Positions 18,170-25,269 of a stretch of 38,685 nt of DNA are shown here, piece by piece. Position 1 is the stretch's first letter, and the number at the start of each line of letters is the position of its first letter. The stretch spans positions 1 to 38,685 of the forward strand of contig CACHWO010000004.1 of NCBI GenBank assembly GCA_902583685.1, read 5' to 3'. This stretch comes from an uncultured Pelagibacteraceae bacterium. GTDB lineage: Bacteria; Pseudomonadota; Alphaproteobacteria; Pelagibacterales; Pelagibacteraceae. Made by a program: the position numbers and the translations under genes. The notes beneath the pieces were generated by a model. The model was not told where the DNA came from. It made no database searches and saw only the letters and a program-made list of their open reading frames with translations.

Positions 18170-19174
18170 ATGGTTAAAATCGGAATAAATGGCTTTGGTA
18201 GAATTGGCAGACTTATACTAAGAGCCCTATTAGAAAATTATAAGGATAAAATTCAAGTTGTTGCTATAAATGATCTTGGTTCAATTGAAACAAACGCACA
18301 CTTAATAAAATACGATAGTACCCATGGCACTTTAAATCATGATGTCAAAACATCAAAAGATGGTTTTGAAATTTCAAATCAAAAAATAAAAGTTTTTGCT
18401 GAAAAAGACCCAGCTAAGATTCCCTGGGGCAAAGTAGGCGCTGATGTAGTTTTAGAATGTACGGGTAGATTTTTAGATAAAACAACTGCACAAAATCATA
18501 TCAAAGGTGGGGCTAAGAAAGTGATTATTTCTGCTCCAGCAAAAGAAGTTGACTTTACTATTGTTCAAGGTGTTAACAGCAAAGATTTAAAAAAAGATTA
18601 CAATATAATTTCAAACGGATCGTGTACTACTAATTGCTTAGCACCAGTTGCCATGGTGCTAGAAAATAATTTTGGGATAGAGTATGGGTATATGACTACA
18701 ATACACAGTTATACGGGAGATCAAAAATTATTAGATACACTTCATAAAGATTTAAGAAGAGCAAGATCAACAGAGGGAGCGATGATACCAACTTCGACTG
18801 GTGCTGCAAAAGCACTAAGCTTGGTTTTGCCAAGCCTCAAAGGAAAATTAGATGGAACCGCTATTAGAGTTCCAACACCCAATGTTTCTCTAATTGATTT
18901 CACAGTTGTTACTAAAAAAGAAGTTTCCACAGATACAATTAATGATGCGATGTCAAAAGCATCTCAAAACAGTTTAAAAGGCATTCTTGGTATTAATAAA
19001 AAACCTTTAGTCTCGAAGGATTTTAATCACGATCCACACAGTTCTATTTTTGACGTTACGCAAACCCAGGTTATAAAAGGCAAGTTTAGTAGAGTTTTAT
19101 CTTGGTACGATAACGAATGGGGTTTTTCAAATAGAATGTGTGATACCGCCATACAAATATCAAAACTTATCTAA
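18170..19174 (+). CDS. gap: Glyceraldehyde-3-phosphate dehydrogenase
   Basis: A 334-residue phosphorylating GAPDH. The N terminus is VKIGINGFGRIGRL, and the catalytic motif SNGSCTTNCLAPV carries Cys152. HSYTGDQ and the C-terminal WYDNEWGFSNRM are also present. Asp35 after strand beta2 (VAINDL) suggests NAD rather than NADP preference. It converts G3P-aldehyde to 1,3-bisphosphoglycerate in the cytoplasm. Located 3 bases after glpU and 3 bases before the symporter gene, it sits within the glycerol operon, where it would process triose phosphate derived from glycerol. It may also be the cell's main GAPDH; the window cannot tell. Confidence 0.96.
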   Translation: MVKIGINGFGRIGRLILRALLENYKDKIQVVAINDLGSIETNAHLIKYDSTHGTLNHDVKTSKDGFEISNQKIKVFAEKDPAKIPWGKVGADVVLECTGRFLDKTTAQNHIKGGAKKVIISAPAKEVDFTIVQGVNSKDLKKDYNIISNGSCTTNCLAPVAMVLENNFGIEYGYMTTIHSYTGDQKLLDTLHKDLRRARSTEGAMIPTSTGAAKALSLVLPSLKGKLDGTAIRVPTPNVSLIDFTVVTKKEVSTDTINDAMSKASQNSLKGILGINKKPLVSKDFNHDPHSSIFDVTQTQVIKGKFSRVLSWYDNEWGFSNRMCDTAIQISKLI

Positions 19175-19177
19175 AGA

Positions 19178-20026
19178 ATGGAAGTTGTTACTAAAATTGC
19201 ACCGATAGCTCTTGCGCTTATCATGCTGGCTCTTGGTCTTGGATTAACTGGCCAGGATTTTTTAAGAGTTATAAAGCAGCCAAAGGATTTTATTGTTGGT
19301 TTAATTTGTCAACTTATCTTACTCCCGATCATTGCATTTATTTTAATAAAAATTTTTAATACTCCTTTGGAGCTTGCTTTGGGAGTTATGATTATTGCTG
19401 TTGCTCCCGGTGGAGTAACATCAAACGTTTTAACAAAATTTGCAAACGGTGACGTTGCCTTATCAGTATCTTTAACAGCAATTATAAGTTTAATAAGTAT
19501 TATTTCTGTTCCGTTTATTGTTTTTTTGTCTGCTGATTTATTAGAAATTAGCAATATCTCTAAGGAGATATCCATGATTGGGATATCAATGAAAATGTTT
19601 TTGGTTGTCACTTTGCCGGTTCTTTTAGGGATGGTAATAAGAAAGCTTGCTACAAATTTTATAACCTCTAAAACACTAATGATTCAAAGAATTTCAATTA
19701 TTTTATTTATTATTGTTTTTGCAGCTATATGGGTCGAAGAATGGGAAAATATAATGAGTTATATAGCTCAAGCAGGAGCAATAACTTTAGTACTAAATAT
19801 TGTTATGATGATAGTTGGTTATTATGTTGCCAAATATTTAGTAAGTGGTGTTGCTCAAAGAAAATGTATTTCTTTAGAGTGTGGACTTCAAAATGGGACT
19901 TTAGCTGTATTTGTAGCTAGTCAATTATTTAGTGATATAACCTTTTTAATACCGACAGCAACATACGCATTAATTATGTTCGTAACTTCTATTATATTTG
20001 TCTTGTTAGTAAGAAAAATTTCTTAA
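19178..20026 (+). CDS. Bile acid:sodium symporter (BASS/SBF) family transporter
   Basis: A 282-residue membrane protein with about nine to ten hydrophobic helices. The family patterns GLGLTGQDF (residues 20-28), APGGVTSNVLTKFANGDVALSVSLT (about 75-99) and ECGLQNGTLAVFVA (about 232-245) match bacterial bile-acid:sodium symporter homologues, which carry organic anions with Na+. The true substrate is unknown. Its place 3 bases after gap, at the end of the glycerol module, suggests a small carboxylate or a glycolytic product, but that is only a guess. It ends 7 bases from the convergent znuA stop, with no obvious terminator between them. Confidence 0.85.
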   Translation: MEVVTKIAPIALALIMLALGLGLTGQDFLRVIKQPKDFIVGLICQLILLPIIAFILIKIFNTPLELALGVMIIAVAPGGVTSNVLTKFANGDVALSVSLTAIISLISIISVPFIVFLSADLLEISNISKEISMIGISMKMFLVVTLPVLLGMVIRKLATNFITSKTLMIQRISIILFIIVFAAIWVEEWENIMSYIAQAGAITLVLNIVMMIVGYYVAKYLVSGVAQRKCISLECGLQNGTLAVFVASQLFSDITFLIPTATYALIMFVTSIIFVLLVRKIS

Positions 20027-20033
20027 GTTTAAT

Positions 20034-20996
20034 CTAACATCCTTTAAAAGATGAAGACATATTTTTCAGTAATTCTGAATACATGCCTTTACCTTTGTCT
20101 AGGGTTGCTCCTAGAGGATCTAACACACCAGTTTTAATATTTGTATCCTTTGCAATTGTTTTTATAATTGATGGATTAAATTGTGGTTCTGAAAAAATAC
20201 AATTAACTTTCTCATGTTCAATAACTTCTCTAATCTCAGCTAATTGTTCAGCACCAGGTAATACATCTGTATTTACAGTTAATGCACCTAAAACTTTAAT
20301 TCCAAATCTATTTTCAAAGTATTGATAAGCATCATGAAATACTACAACTCTTGAATTTTTATTTAAGTCTTTTTTGATAGATTTTGTTAATGCATCTATA
20401 TCAGCAATAGCATCTTTAGAATTTGCTTTGTATTTTGCAGCGTTTGTTGAGTCAAGCTTAACCAATTGATTTGTAATTTCTTTTATAATCACTCTTGCAT
20501 TCATTGGGTCTAACCAAATATGCGGATCATGTTCTCCATGAGCATGACCTTCGTGTCCGTGATCATCGTGTTTATCTTTTTTATGTCCGTGATCATCGTG
20601 CTTATCTTTTTTATGTCCGTGATCATCGTGACCTTCGAATATATTCTTTTCTCTAAATTTTAATTTTTTAATTCCTTTTAAATCCATTAATTCAACTTTT
20701 GTTGCTTTTTTTGCAATTGAATCTAACGGTTTTTCTAGAAACGCTTCTAAATCCTCACCGACCCAAATAATTAGATCAGCGTTTTCTATCATTTTTGCAT
20801 GCGAAGGTTTTAAGCTAAAACCGTGTGGTGAATTATAACCATCTACTATTACATTAGGTTTTCCAACACCATCCATAACGTATGCAGCCAAAGAATGTAT
20901 TGGCTTAATCGAAGTAACTACTTTAACGTCTGCAGACACTGTGCTGTTAAAAGAAAATATAGATAAAAATAATGTAATAAATAGGGTTCGTTTCAT
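20034..20996 (-). CDS. znuA: Zinc ABC transporter substrate-binding protein ZnuA
   Basis: A 320-residue periplasmic zinc-binding protein of the cluster A-I family. It has a signal peptide (MKRTLFITLFLSIFSFNSTVSA) and candidate ligands in the usual places: SPHGF (His58), EHDPHIWLDP (His159) and VVFHDAYQYFE. A charged loop rich in His, Asp and Lys (residues 122-156) carries three copies of a ten-residue HDDHGHKKDK-type unit (last copy diverging), encoded by a 30-base tandem repeat. Such loops mark Zn-specific rather than Mn-specific members. The ribosome site AAGGAG precedes ATG 20996. It is divergent from znuCB-zur, and the shared 69-base gap holds two Zur-like sites. Confidence 0.96.
   Translation of the reverse strand: MKRTLFITLFLSIFSFNSTVSADVKVVTSIKPIHSLAAYVMDGVGKPNVIVDGYNSPHGFSLKPSHAKMIENADLIIWVGEDLEAFLEKPLDSIAKKATKVELMDLKGIKKLKFREKNIFEGHDDHGHKKDKHDDHGHKKDKHDDHGHEGHAHGEHDPHIWLDPMNARVIIKEITNQLVKLDSTNAAKYKANSKDAIADIDALTKSIKKDLNKNSRVVVFHDAYQYFENRFGIKVLGALTVNTDVLPGAEQLAEIREVIEHEKVNCIFSEPQFNPSIIKTIAKDTNIKTGVLDPLGATLDKGKGMYSELLKNMSSSFKGC
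20555..20630 (-). repeat. 30-base in-frame tandem repeat (His-rich loop of ZnuA)
   Basis: GTCCGTGATCATCGTG recurs at 20555, 20585 and 20615 on the + strand with exact 30-base period. The spacers between copies differ by one base (TTTATC versus CTTATC). It encodes the HDDHGHKKDK units in znuA. The period is a multiple of three, so copy-number change would lengthen or shorten the loop without breaking the gene. Confidence 0.95.
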
Positions 20997-21011
20997 GTTG
21001 CTCCTTAATTT

Positions 21012-21041
21012 GTTATAATATAACGTTTGTTATAATATTAC
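21012..21041. promoter_or_regulatory. Two Zur-type operators in the znuA/znuCB divergent promoter
   Basis: GTTATAATATAAC at 21012-21024 is a perfect 13-base palindrome. GTTATAATATTAC at 21029-21041 differs by one base. Both match the core of the proteobacterial Zur site (TGTTATA-x-TATAACA type). They are 17 bases centre to centre, between znuA and znuC, with zur itself at the end of the operon. The arrangement predicts zinc-dependent repression of both directions. Confidence 0.85.
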
Positions 21042-21065
21042 ATTTTGTTAATCAAGGGTTTTATT

Positions 21066-21818
21066 ATGGAAAATAAAAATGAAAAAATTCTCTTAAAAGT
21101 AGAAAATGCGAGTTATTACTTAAATGATAAAGCATTAATAAAAGAAGTTTCATTAGAAATAAAACAAGGTGAAATAGTAACTTTAATTGGGCCAAATGGG
21201 TCAGGCAAGTCGACTACAGCAAAAATTGCCCTTGGTATTTATAAAAAAATTGAAGGTAGAGTAAGAAGATTTACTGAAAGAATAGGCTATGTGCCACAAA
21301 AAGTTTCAGTTGATTGGACACTTCCTATTAGAGTAATTGATTTTATGTCTTTAACTGAAAATTTAAAAAATGATCAAATTAACGTTGCTTTAAACTTAAC
21401 AGGGGTTGATCATTTAAAAAATAAAAGCTTAAGTAATTTATCTGGTGGAGAATTTCAAAGAGTTTTAATAGCAAGAGCTATTGCAAAAAAACCTGAACTT
21501 TTAGTATTAGATGAACCTGTACAAGGTGTTGATTTTAAAGGTGAAATTGCCTTGTATGAATTAATTAAAAAAATATCAGACAAATTAAATTGTGGAATTC
21601 TTTTAATTTCGCATGATCTTCACGTTGTAATGTCAGCAACAGACTTTGTTATATGTTTAAATGGACATGTTTGTTGCTCAGGAAAACCTCATACAGTTGT
21701 CAAAGATGAAAAATATAAAGAATTATTCGGGGACAGAGCTTCAAATATATTATCTTTATATGAACACGAACATGACCATTCACACTCAGCGGATGGATCA
21801 ATTGATCCAAAAAAATAA
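21066..21818 (+). CDS. znuC: Zinc ABC transporter ATPase ZnuC
   Basis: The ATPase of the zinc importer, about 250 residues from ATG 21066. Walker A is GPNGSGKST (42-50). The signature LSGGEFQRVLIARA, Walker B LLVLDEPVQGVD and the H-switch LLISHDLHVV are all intact. A TTG at 21045 is in frame but would put the start right after the second Zur site; the ATG has an AAGGG ribosome site at 21054-21058 and is preferred. The C terminus ends in a small His-rich tail (EHEHDHSHSA), common in ZnuC. It is 2 bases from znuB. Confidence 0.95.
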   Translation: MENKNEKILLKVENASYYLNDKALIKEVSLEIKQGEIVTLIGPNGSGKSTTAKIALGIYKKIEGRVRRFTERIGYVPQKVSVDWTLPIRVIDFMSLTENLKNDQINVALNLTGVDHLKNKSLSNLSGGEFQRVLIARAIAKKPELLVLDEPVQGVDFKGEIALYELIKKISDKLNCGILLISHDLHVVMSATDFVICLNGHVCCSGKPHTVVKDEKYKELFGDRASNILSLYEHEHDHSHSADGSIDPKK

Positions 21819-21820
21819 TT

Positions 21821-22624
21821 ATGTTTGATGATTTTTTTATTAGAGCACTGATAGCGGGTATAGGTATTTCACTTGTAACTGGACCACTCGGATGTTTTGT
21901 AGTTTGGAGAAGATTATCTTTTTTTGCAGGTACATTGGCTCATTCAGCATTATTAGGTGTTACCATGGCTTTATTTTTTGAAATAAATATCGCGTTTTCA
22001 GTTTTTATAATCTCTGCAGTCTTAGCAATCTTATTATTACAATTACAAAAGAAAACAAAATTACCAAATGATGCTTTATTAGGTCTATTAGCTCACGCTT
22101 CATTAGCTGTTGGACTTGTAGTTATAGGTTTTTTAACTTCAATTAGATTTGACGTAATGGGTTTGCTATTTGGGGATATTTTAGCTGTAAATCAAAATGA
22201 TCTATTAGTTATTTGGCTAGGTGGAGGTTTAATACTAATTATTCTAAAATTAATCTGGAAGCCATTATTTGCATCAACTGTAAATTATGAATTATCAGAA
22301 GCTGAGGGTATGAAGCCTGATAAATTCAATGCAATTTTTACAATTTTAACTGCAGCTCTTATTGCCATTTCAATTAAAATTGTAGGACTGCTTTTGATAA
22401 CCGGTATGCTTATAATTCCTGCCGCAACTGCAAGGAATGTTTCTAATAATCCTAAACAGATGGTTATTTTTTCAGTAACATTTGGATTGATATCTGTTTT
22501 AGTCGGTTTATTCACATCATTGAAAGTTAACTCGGCTTCAGGACCCTCAATTATAACAGCAGCACTATTTTTATTTATATTGTCATTAATAAAATTTAAA
22601 AAGAAATCTGAATTGAAACAATAA
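21821..22624 (+). CDS. znuB: Zinc ABC transporter permease ZnuB
   Basis: A 267-residue inner-membrane permease of the ABC-3 family. About eight hydrophobic helices are visible. Family patterns include GPLGCFVVWRRLSFFAGTLAHSALLG (residues 21-46) and LLITGMLIIPAATARNVSNN (about 189-208), the segment that docks to the ATPase. It is 2 bases after znuC and 22 bases before zur, so it is part of the same transcription unit. Confidence 0.95.
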   Translation: MFDDFFIRALIAGIGISLVTGPLGCFVVWRRLSFFAGTLAHSALLGVTMALFFEINIAFSVFIISAVLAILLLQLQKKTKLPNDALLGLLAHASLAVGLVVIGFLTSIRFDVMGLLFGDILAVNQNDLLVIWLGGGLILIILKLIWKPLFASTVNYELSEAEGMKPDKFNAIFTILTAALIAISIKIVGLLLITGMLIIPAATARNVSNNPKQMVIFSVTFGLISVLVGLFTSLKVNSASGPSIITAALFLFILSLIKFKKKSELKQ

Positions 22625-22646
22625 GATGATAGTGGTAAAATAACAA

Positions 22647-23051
22647 ATGGCACAAAAACAAGAATATCTCTCGAAAAATCAACAAATAGTTCTTAATTTA
22701 ATTGAGAAAGCAAAAGGTCCTTTAAAGGCTTACTCAATACTCTACGATGTTCAAAAAAAAGGAATAAAGGCTCCTTTACAGGTTTATAGAGCTTTAGAAA
22801 AGTTAATTAAAATAGGAAAAATACATAAAATAGAGAGCAAAAATGCCTTTATAGCCTGTAATAATTCTGAATGTGAAATTTCAAAAGCAACAGCTTTTTC
22901 TATTTGTAATAATTGCGAACATGTTAAAGAAATAAAAAATACTAAACTTTCAAAATATTTGAGTAATTTCCAAGATAATTCTGGGATGAAATATAAGAAA
23001 TATAATTTAGAATTTTTTGGTTTATGCAAAAATTGTAAATTAAAACAATAA
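22647..23051 (+). CDS. zur: Zinc uptake regulator Zur (Fur family)
   Basis: A 134-residue Fur-family repressor. The winged-helix region includes APLQVYRALEKLIKIGKIHKIES (about 42-64). The structural zinc site is complete: Cys87/Cys90 (CNNC) and Cys127/Cys130 (CKNC). For the regulatory site, His60, Cys71 and Glu95 align with three E. coli Zur ligands. The fourth, a histidine in E. coli, is missing; Cys76 or His92 are nearby candidates. The assignment as Zur rather than Fur rests on the operon with znuCB and the Zur-like operators upstream. A weak hairpin follows the stop. Confidence 0.92.
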   Translation: MAQKQEYLSKNQQIVLNLIEKAKGPLKAYSILYDVQKKGIKAPLQVYRALEKLIKIGKIHKIESKNAFIACNNSECEISKATAFSICNNCEHVKEIKNTKLSKYLSNFQDNSGMKYKKYNLEFFGLCKNCKLKQ

Positions 23052-23063
23052 AATTTGAAAAAA

Positions 23064-23095
23064 AGCCCCATTTACAGGGCTAATTTACTTCACTT
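23064..23095 (+). terminator. Weak hairpin after zur
   Basis: AGCCC (23064-23068) pairs with GGGCT (23077-23081) over an 8-base loop. The following T tract is interrupted (AATTTACTTCACTTTTT). It is plausibly the end of the znuCB-zur transcript, but a weak example. Confidence 0.45.
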
Positions 23096-23100
23096 TTTAG

Positions 23101-23129
23101 TTGTATAGCGGTTACATTAAAGTTTTATA
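23101..23129 (+). promoter_or_regulatory. Possible proX promoter
   Basis: TTGTAT (23101-23106), a 17-base gap and TTTATA (23124-23129) resemble a sigma70 promoter. A ribosome site AAGGGGGA lies near 23172-23179, just before ATG 23183. In such AT-rich DNA the -10 match carries little weight. Confidence 0.35.
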
Positions 23130-23145
23130 CATGTTAGCTTTTCAC

Positions 23146-23163
23146 AATTATTAATTAATAATT
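23146..23163. promoter_or_regulatory. 18-base AT palindrome upstream of proX
   Basis: AATTATTAATTAATAATT (23146-23163) is a perfect inverted repeat, 19 bases before the proX start, just downstream of the candidate -10. It could be an operator, but all-A/T palindromes arise easily at this base composition. Confidence 0.3.
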
Positions 23164-23182
23164 AAACAAATAAGGGGGAAAA

Positions 23183-24124
23183 ATGAGACTATTTAAGTTA
23201 ATAGTTGCTCTGTTTACTTCGATCACTATCACTAGCGCTGCTAATACTGCTGAGGTTAAAATGGCAAAAGCAAACTGGGATACTGGTTATTTCCAAGCTG
23301 AAATATACAAACAAGCATTGGAAGCAATGGGACACACAGTAACTGAACCTAAAGCTATCAAACCTTCAGTATTTTACGTAGCCGCAGCAGCGGGAGATCT
23401 AGACCTATGGGTTAATGGTTGGTTTGGAACTCACGATGGTTATCTCAAAGAATCAAAGGGTAAAGTTAAAGCCGTTGGTTATGTGATGAAAAAAGGCGGA
23501 TTACAAGGCTATCTAGTTGATAAAAAATCAGCTGATAAGTATGGAATCAAAAGCGTAATGGACATTAAAGCTAACGCTAAAGCATGGGACTCTAATGGCG
23601 ATGGTAAAGCAGACATGGTTGCTTGCCCTCCAGGTTGGGGTTGTGAAAAGCAAATTACAAAACATTTTGCTGAACTTGGTTTAGGCGACTTTATTAATCC
23701 AGTAAAAGCTGACTACTCTGCTTCAATGGCTGATGTAGTTGCTAAATACAAAAACGGAAAACCTGTATTATTTTATACATGGACTCCGAATTGGACTGTT
23801 GGTGCTTTAAAACTTGGAGAGGACGTTGTTTGGATTGAAGTTCCTTACAGCGCAACTAAAAAAGTTAGCGTTCCTAATGCAACAAAATCAAAAATAAATA
23901 TGGGTTTTGGTGCAGACGACATTCGACCAGCTGCTAATGCTGATTTCCTTAAAGCAAATAAAGATATTGCGAAAATGCTTAAAAAAGCATCTATTCCTTT
24001 AGCTGATATTGCTGCTCAAAACATGAAAATGAATGCGGGCGAGAAAAGTGAAAGAGCAATTAAAAAGCATGCTGCCGCTTGGATTAAAGCGAACCAAAAA
24101 ACTTTCGATAGTTGGATTAAATAA
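23183..24124 (+). CDS. proX: Glycine betaine/proline-type ABC substrate-binding protein (ProX)
   Basis: A 313-residue OpuAC-family periplasmic protein with a signal peptide (about residues 1-22, ending TSAANTA). The pattern AKANWDTGYFQAEIYKQALEAMGH is the family start. Trp-rich segments that form the aromatic cage for quaternary amines are present: LDLWVNGWFGTHDGYL (about 73-88), ACPPGWGCEKQ (about 147-157) and FYTWTPNW (about 197-204). The CPPGWGC pattern marks the E. coli ProX branch. The likely ligand is glycine betaine, proline betaine or a related osmolyte; DMSP is possible in a marine cell. It is followed 18 bases later by proW. Confidence 0.92.
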   Translation: MRLFKLIVALFTSITITSAANTAEVKMAKANWDTGYFQAEIYKQALEAMGHTVTEPKAIKPSVFYVAAAAGDLDLWVNGWFGTHDGYLKESKGKVKAVGYVMKKGGLQGYLVDKKSADKYGIKSVMDIKANAKAWDSNGDGKADMVACPPGWGCEKQITKHFAELGLGDFINPVKADYSASMADVVAKYKNGKPVLFYTWTPNWTVGALKLGEDVVWIEVPYSATKKVSVPNATKSKINMGFGADDIRPAANADFLKANKDIAKMLKKASIPLADIAAQNMKMNAGEKSERAIKKHAAAWIKANQKTFDSWIK

Positions 24125-24142
24125 GTTGCAATTATAAGTTCA

Positions 24143-25009
24143 GTGAACTTAAAACTTGCACCTTCTGACTACGAAATCTACATTCCAATAGCAGAATGGA
24201 TTGAAAGAAATATTAAAGAGTGGCTGTTTACACAACGGCCGCTCTTTAAGAAGTTAGCCGCACCCATTGATGCTACTCTCGAAGGATTAGATACTCTATT
24301 TAATTGGATACCATTTCCGATCGTCATTTTAATATTTATTTTTTTTGCATGGAAAACAAACGGAGTTAAATTTGCATTTTTTGCAGCTATAAGCTTAATC
24401 GCTATAGACTTAGTTGATCTATGGAAAGAAACCATGACAACACTTGCTATGATTTTTACAGCTGTCATCTTTTGTATGATTATTGGAATACCATTAGGTA
24501 TTGCAGCGTCCAGAAGTAAAGTTTTCGAAGTAATTTTAAGACCTATTTTAGATATAATGCAAACTATTCCAAGTTTTGTTTACCTTATACCTGTTGTAAT
24601 GCTATTTGGTGTAGGATTAACACCCGGAGTGGTAGCAACTATTATATTTGCTTTGCCACCAGTCATCAGGCTAACAAATTTAGGAATAAGACAGGTTGGA
24701 AAAGGATTTAAAGAAGCAGGCGCCAGTTTAGGATTATCCAAATTTAAAATTTTGCACAGAATTGAATTACCACTTGCGCTTAAAACTATTATGGCAGGAG
24801 TAAACCAAACATTAATGCTAGCTTTATCAATGGTAGTTATAGCAGCGTTAATTGGGGCCGGTGGTCTAGGTTTGACCGTATATGTTGCACTTGGTAGATT
24901 AGATATTGGTGCTGCTGTGATTGGTGGTACAGGTATAGTTATATTAGCAATAGTTTTAGACAGAATAACTCAAAAAATTGTTCCTCAGGATAATATTAAA
25001 TCTAGGTAA
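24143..25009 (+). CDS. proW: Glycine betaine/proline-type ABC permease (ProW)
   Basis: A 288-residue permease of the OpuAB/ProW family. An N-terminal cytoplasmic stretch holds an amphipathic region (WIERNIKEWLFTQRPLF). About six to seven helices follow, with an EAA loop RQVGKGFKEAGASLGLSKFKILHRIELP (about 188-215). The start is GTG 24143; there is no ATG nearby and only a weak ribosome site, so coupling to proX is likely. The ATPase subunit (ProV/OpuAA) expected next to it is not in the window. The stop region overlaps the convergent small ORF by 8 bases. Confidence 0.92.
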   Translation: MNLKLAPSDYEIYIPIAEWIERNIKEWLFTQRPLFKKLAAPIDATLEGLDTLFNWIPFPIVILIFIFFAWKTNGVKFAFFAAISLIAIDLVDLWKETMTTLAMIFTAVIFCMIIGIPLGIAASRSKVFEVILRPILDIMQTIPSFVYLIPVVMLFGVGLTPGVVATIIFALPPVIRLTNLGIRQVGKGFKEAGASLGLSKFKILHRIELPLALKTIMAGVNQTLMLALSMVVIAALIGAGGLGLTVYVALGRLDIGAAVIGGTGIVILAIVLDRITQKIVPQDNIKSR

Positions 25010-25190
25010 ATGTTATTGATCCAATAGCAAAAATTACAATGACTGATAGTGCAAAAAACATTAACCACCAGTACGTCATAACCTTAATTGAAGGTTTAGT
25101 AAATTTACCTTTTCTATATTCCCAGGGCATAAAAGTGTACGTGAGCAAAGTAACAAGAATAAAAAACAGCAATATATTCGTTAAAAGCAT
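25002..25190 (-). CDS. Small two-helix membrane protein, unknown
   Basis: A 62-residue open frame with two clear hydrophobic segments (about 2-19 and 40-60) joined by a basic loop (MPWEYRKGKFTKPSIKV). The residue mix (Trp, Tyr and charged loop) looks protein-like. I do not recognise a family. It overlaps the proW end by 8 bases on the opposite strand. No clear ribosome site precedes ATG 25190, which lowers confidence. It fills most of the gap between proW and the EgtD-like gene. Confidence 0.45.
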   Translation of the reverse strand: MLLTNILLFFILVTLLTYTFMPWEYRKGKFTKPSIKVMTYWWLMFFALSVIVIFAIGSITFT

Positions 25191-25269
25191 ACGAAATGAT
25201 TAATACTAAAAAATTAAATGTCAACTGTACTTTTCGATTATTTTCTATATACAAAATAGCAATTAAACA

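Noticed and set aside
20555-20630. Regular 30-base repeats resembling a short CRISPR array
   Set aside because: They are in frame inside znuA, encode a His-rich loop, have nearly identical spacers and no cas genes nearby.
21045-21065. TTG start for znuC, 7 codons upstream
   Set aside because: It follows the Zur site directly and has no ribosome site, while ATG 21066 is preceded by AAGGG.
22285-22653. 122-codon - strand frame opposite znuB
   Set aside because: Shadow of the znuB permease; no ribosome site or recognisable domain.
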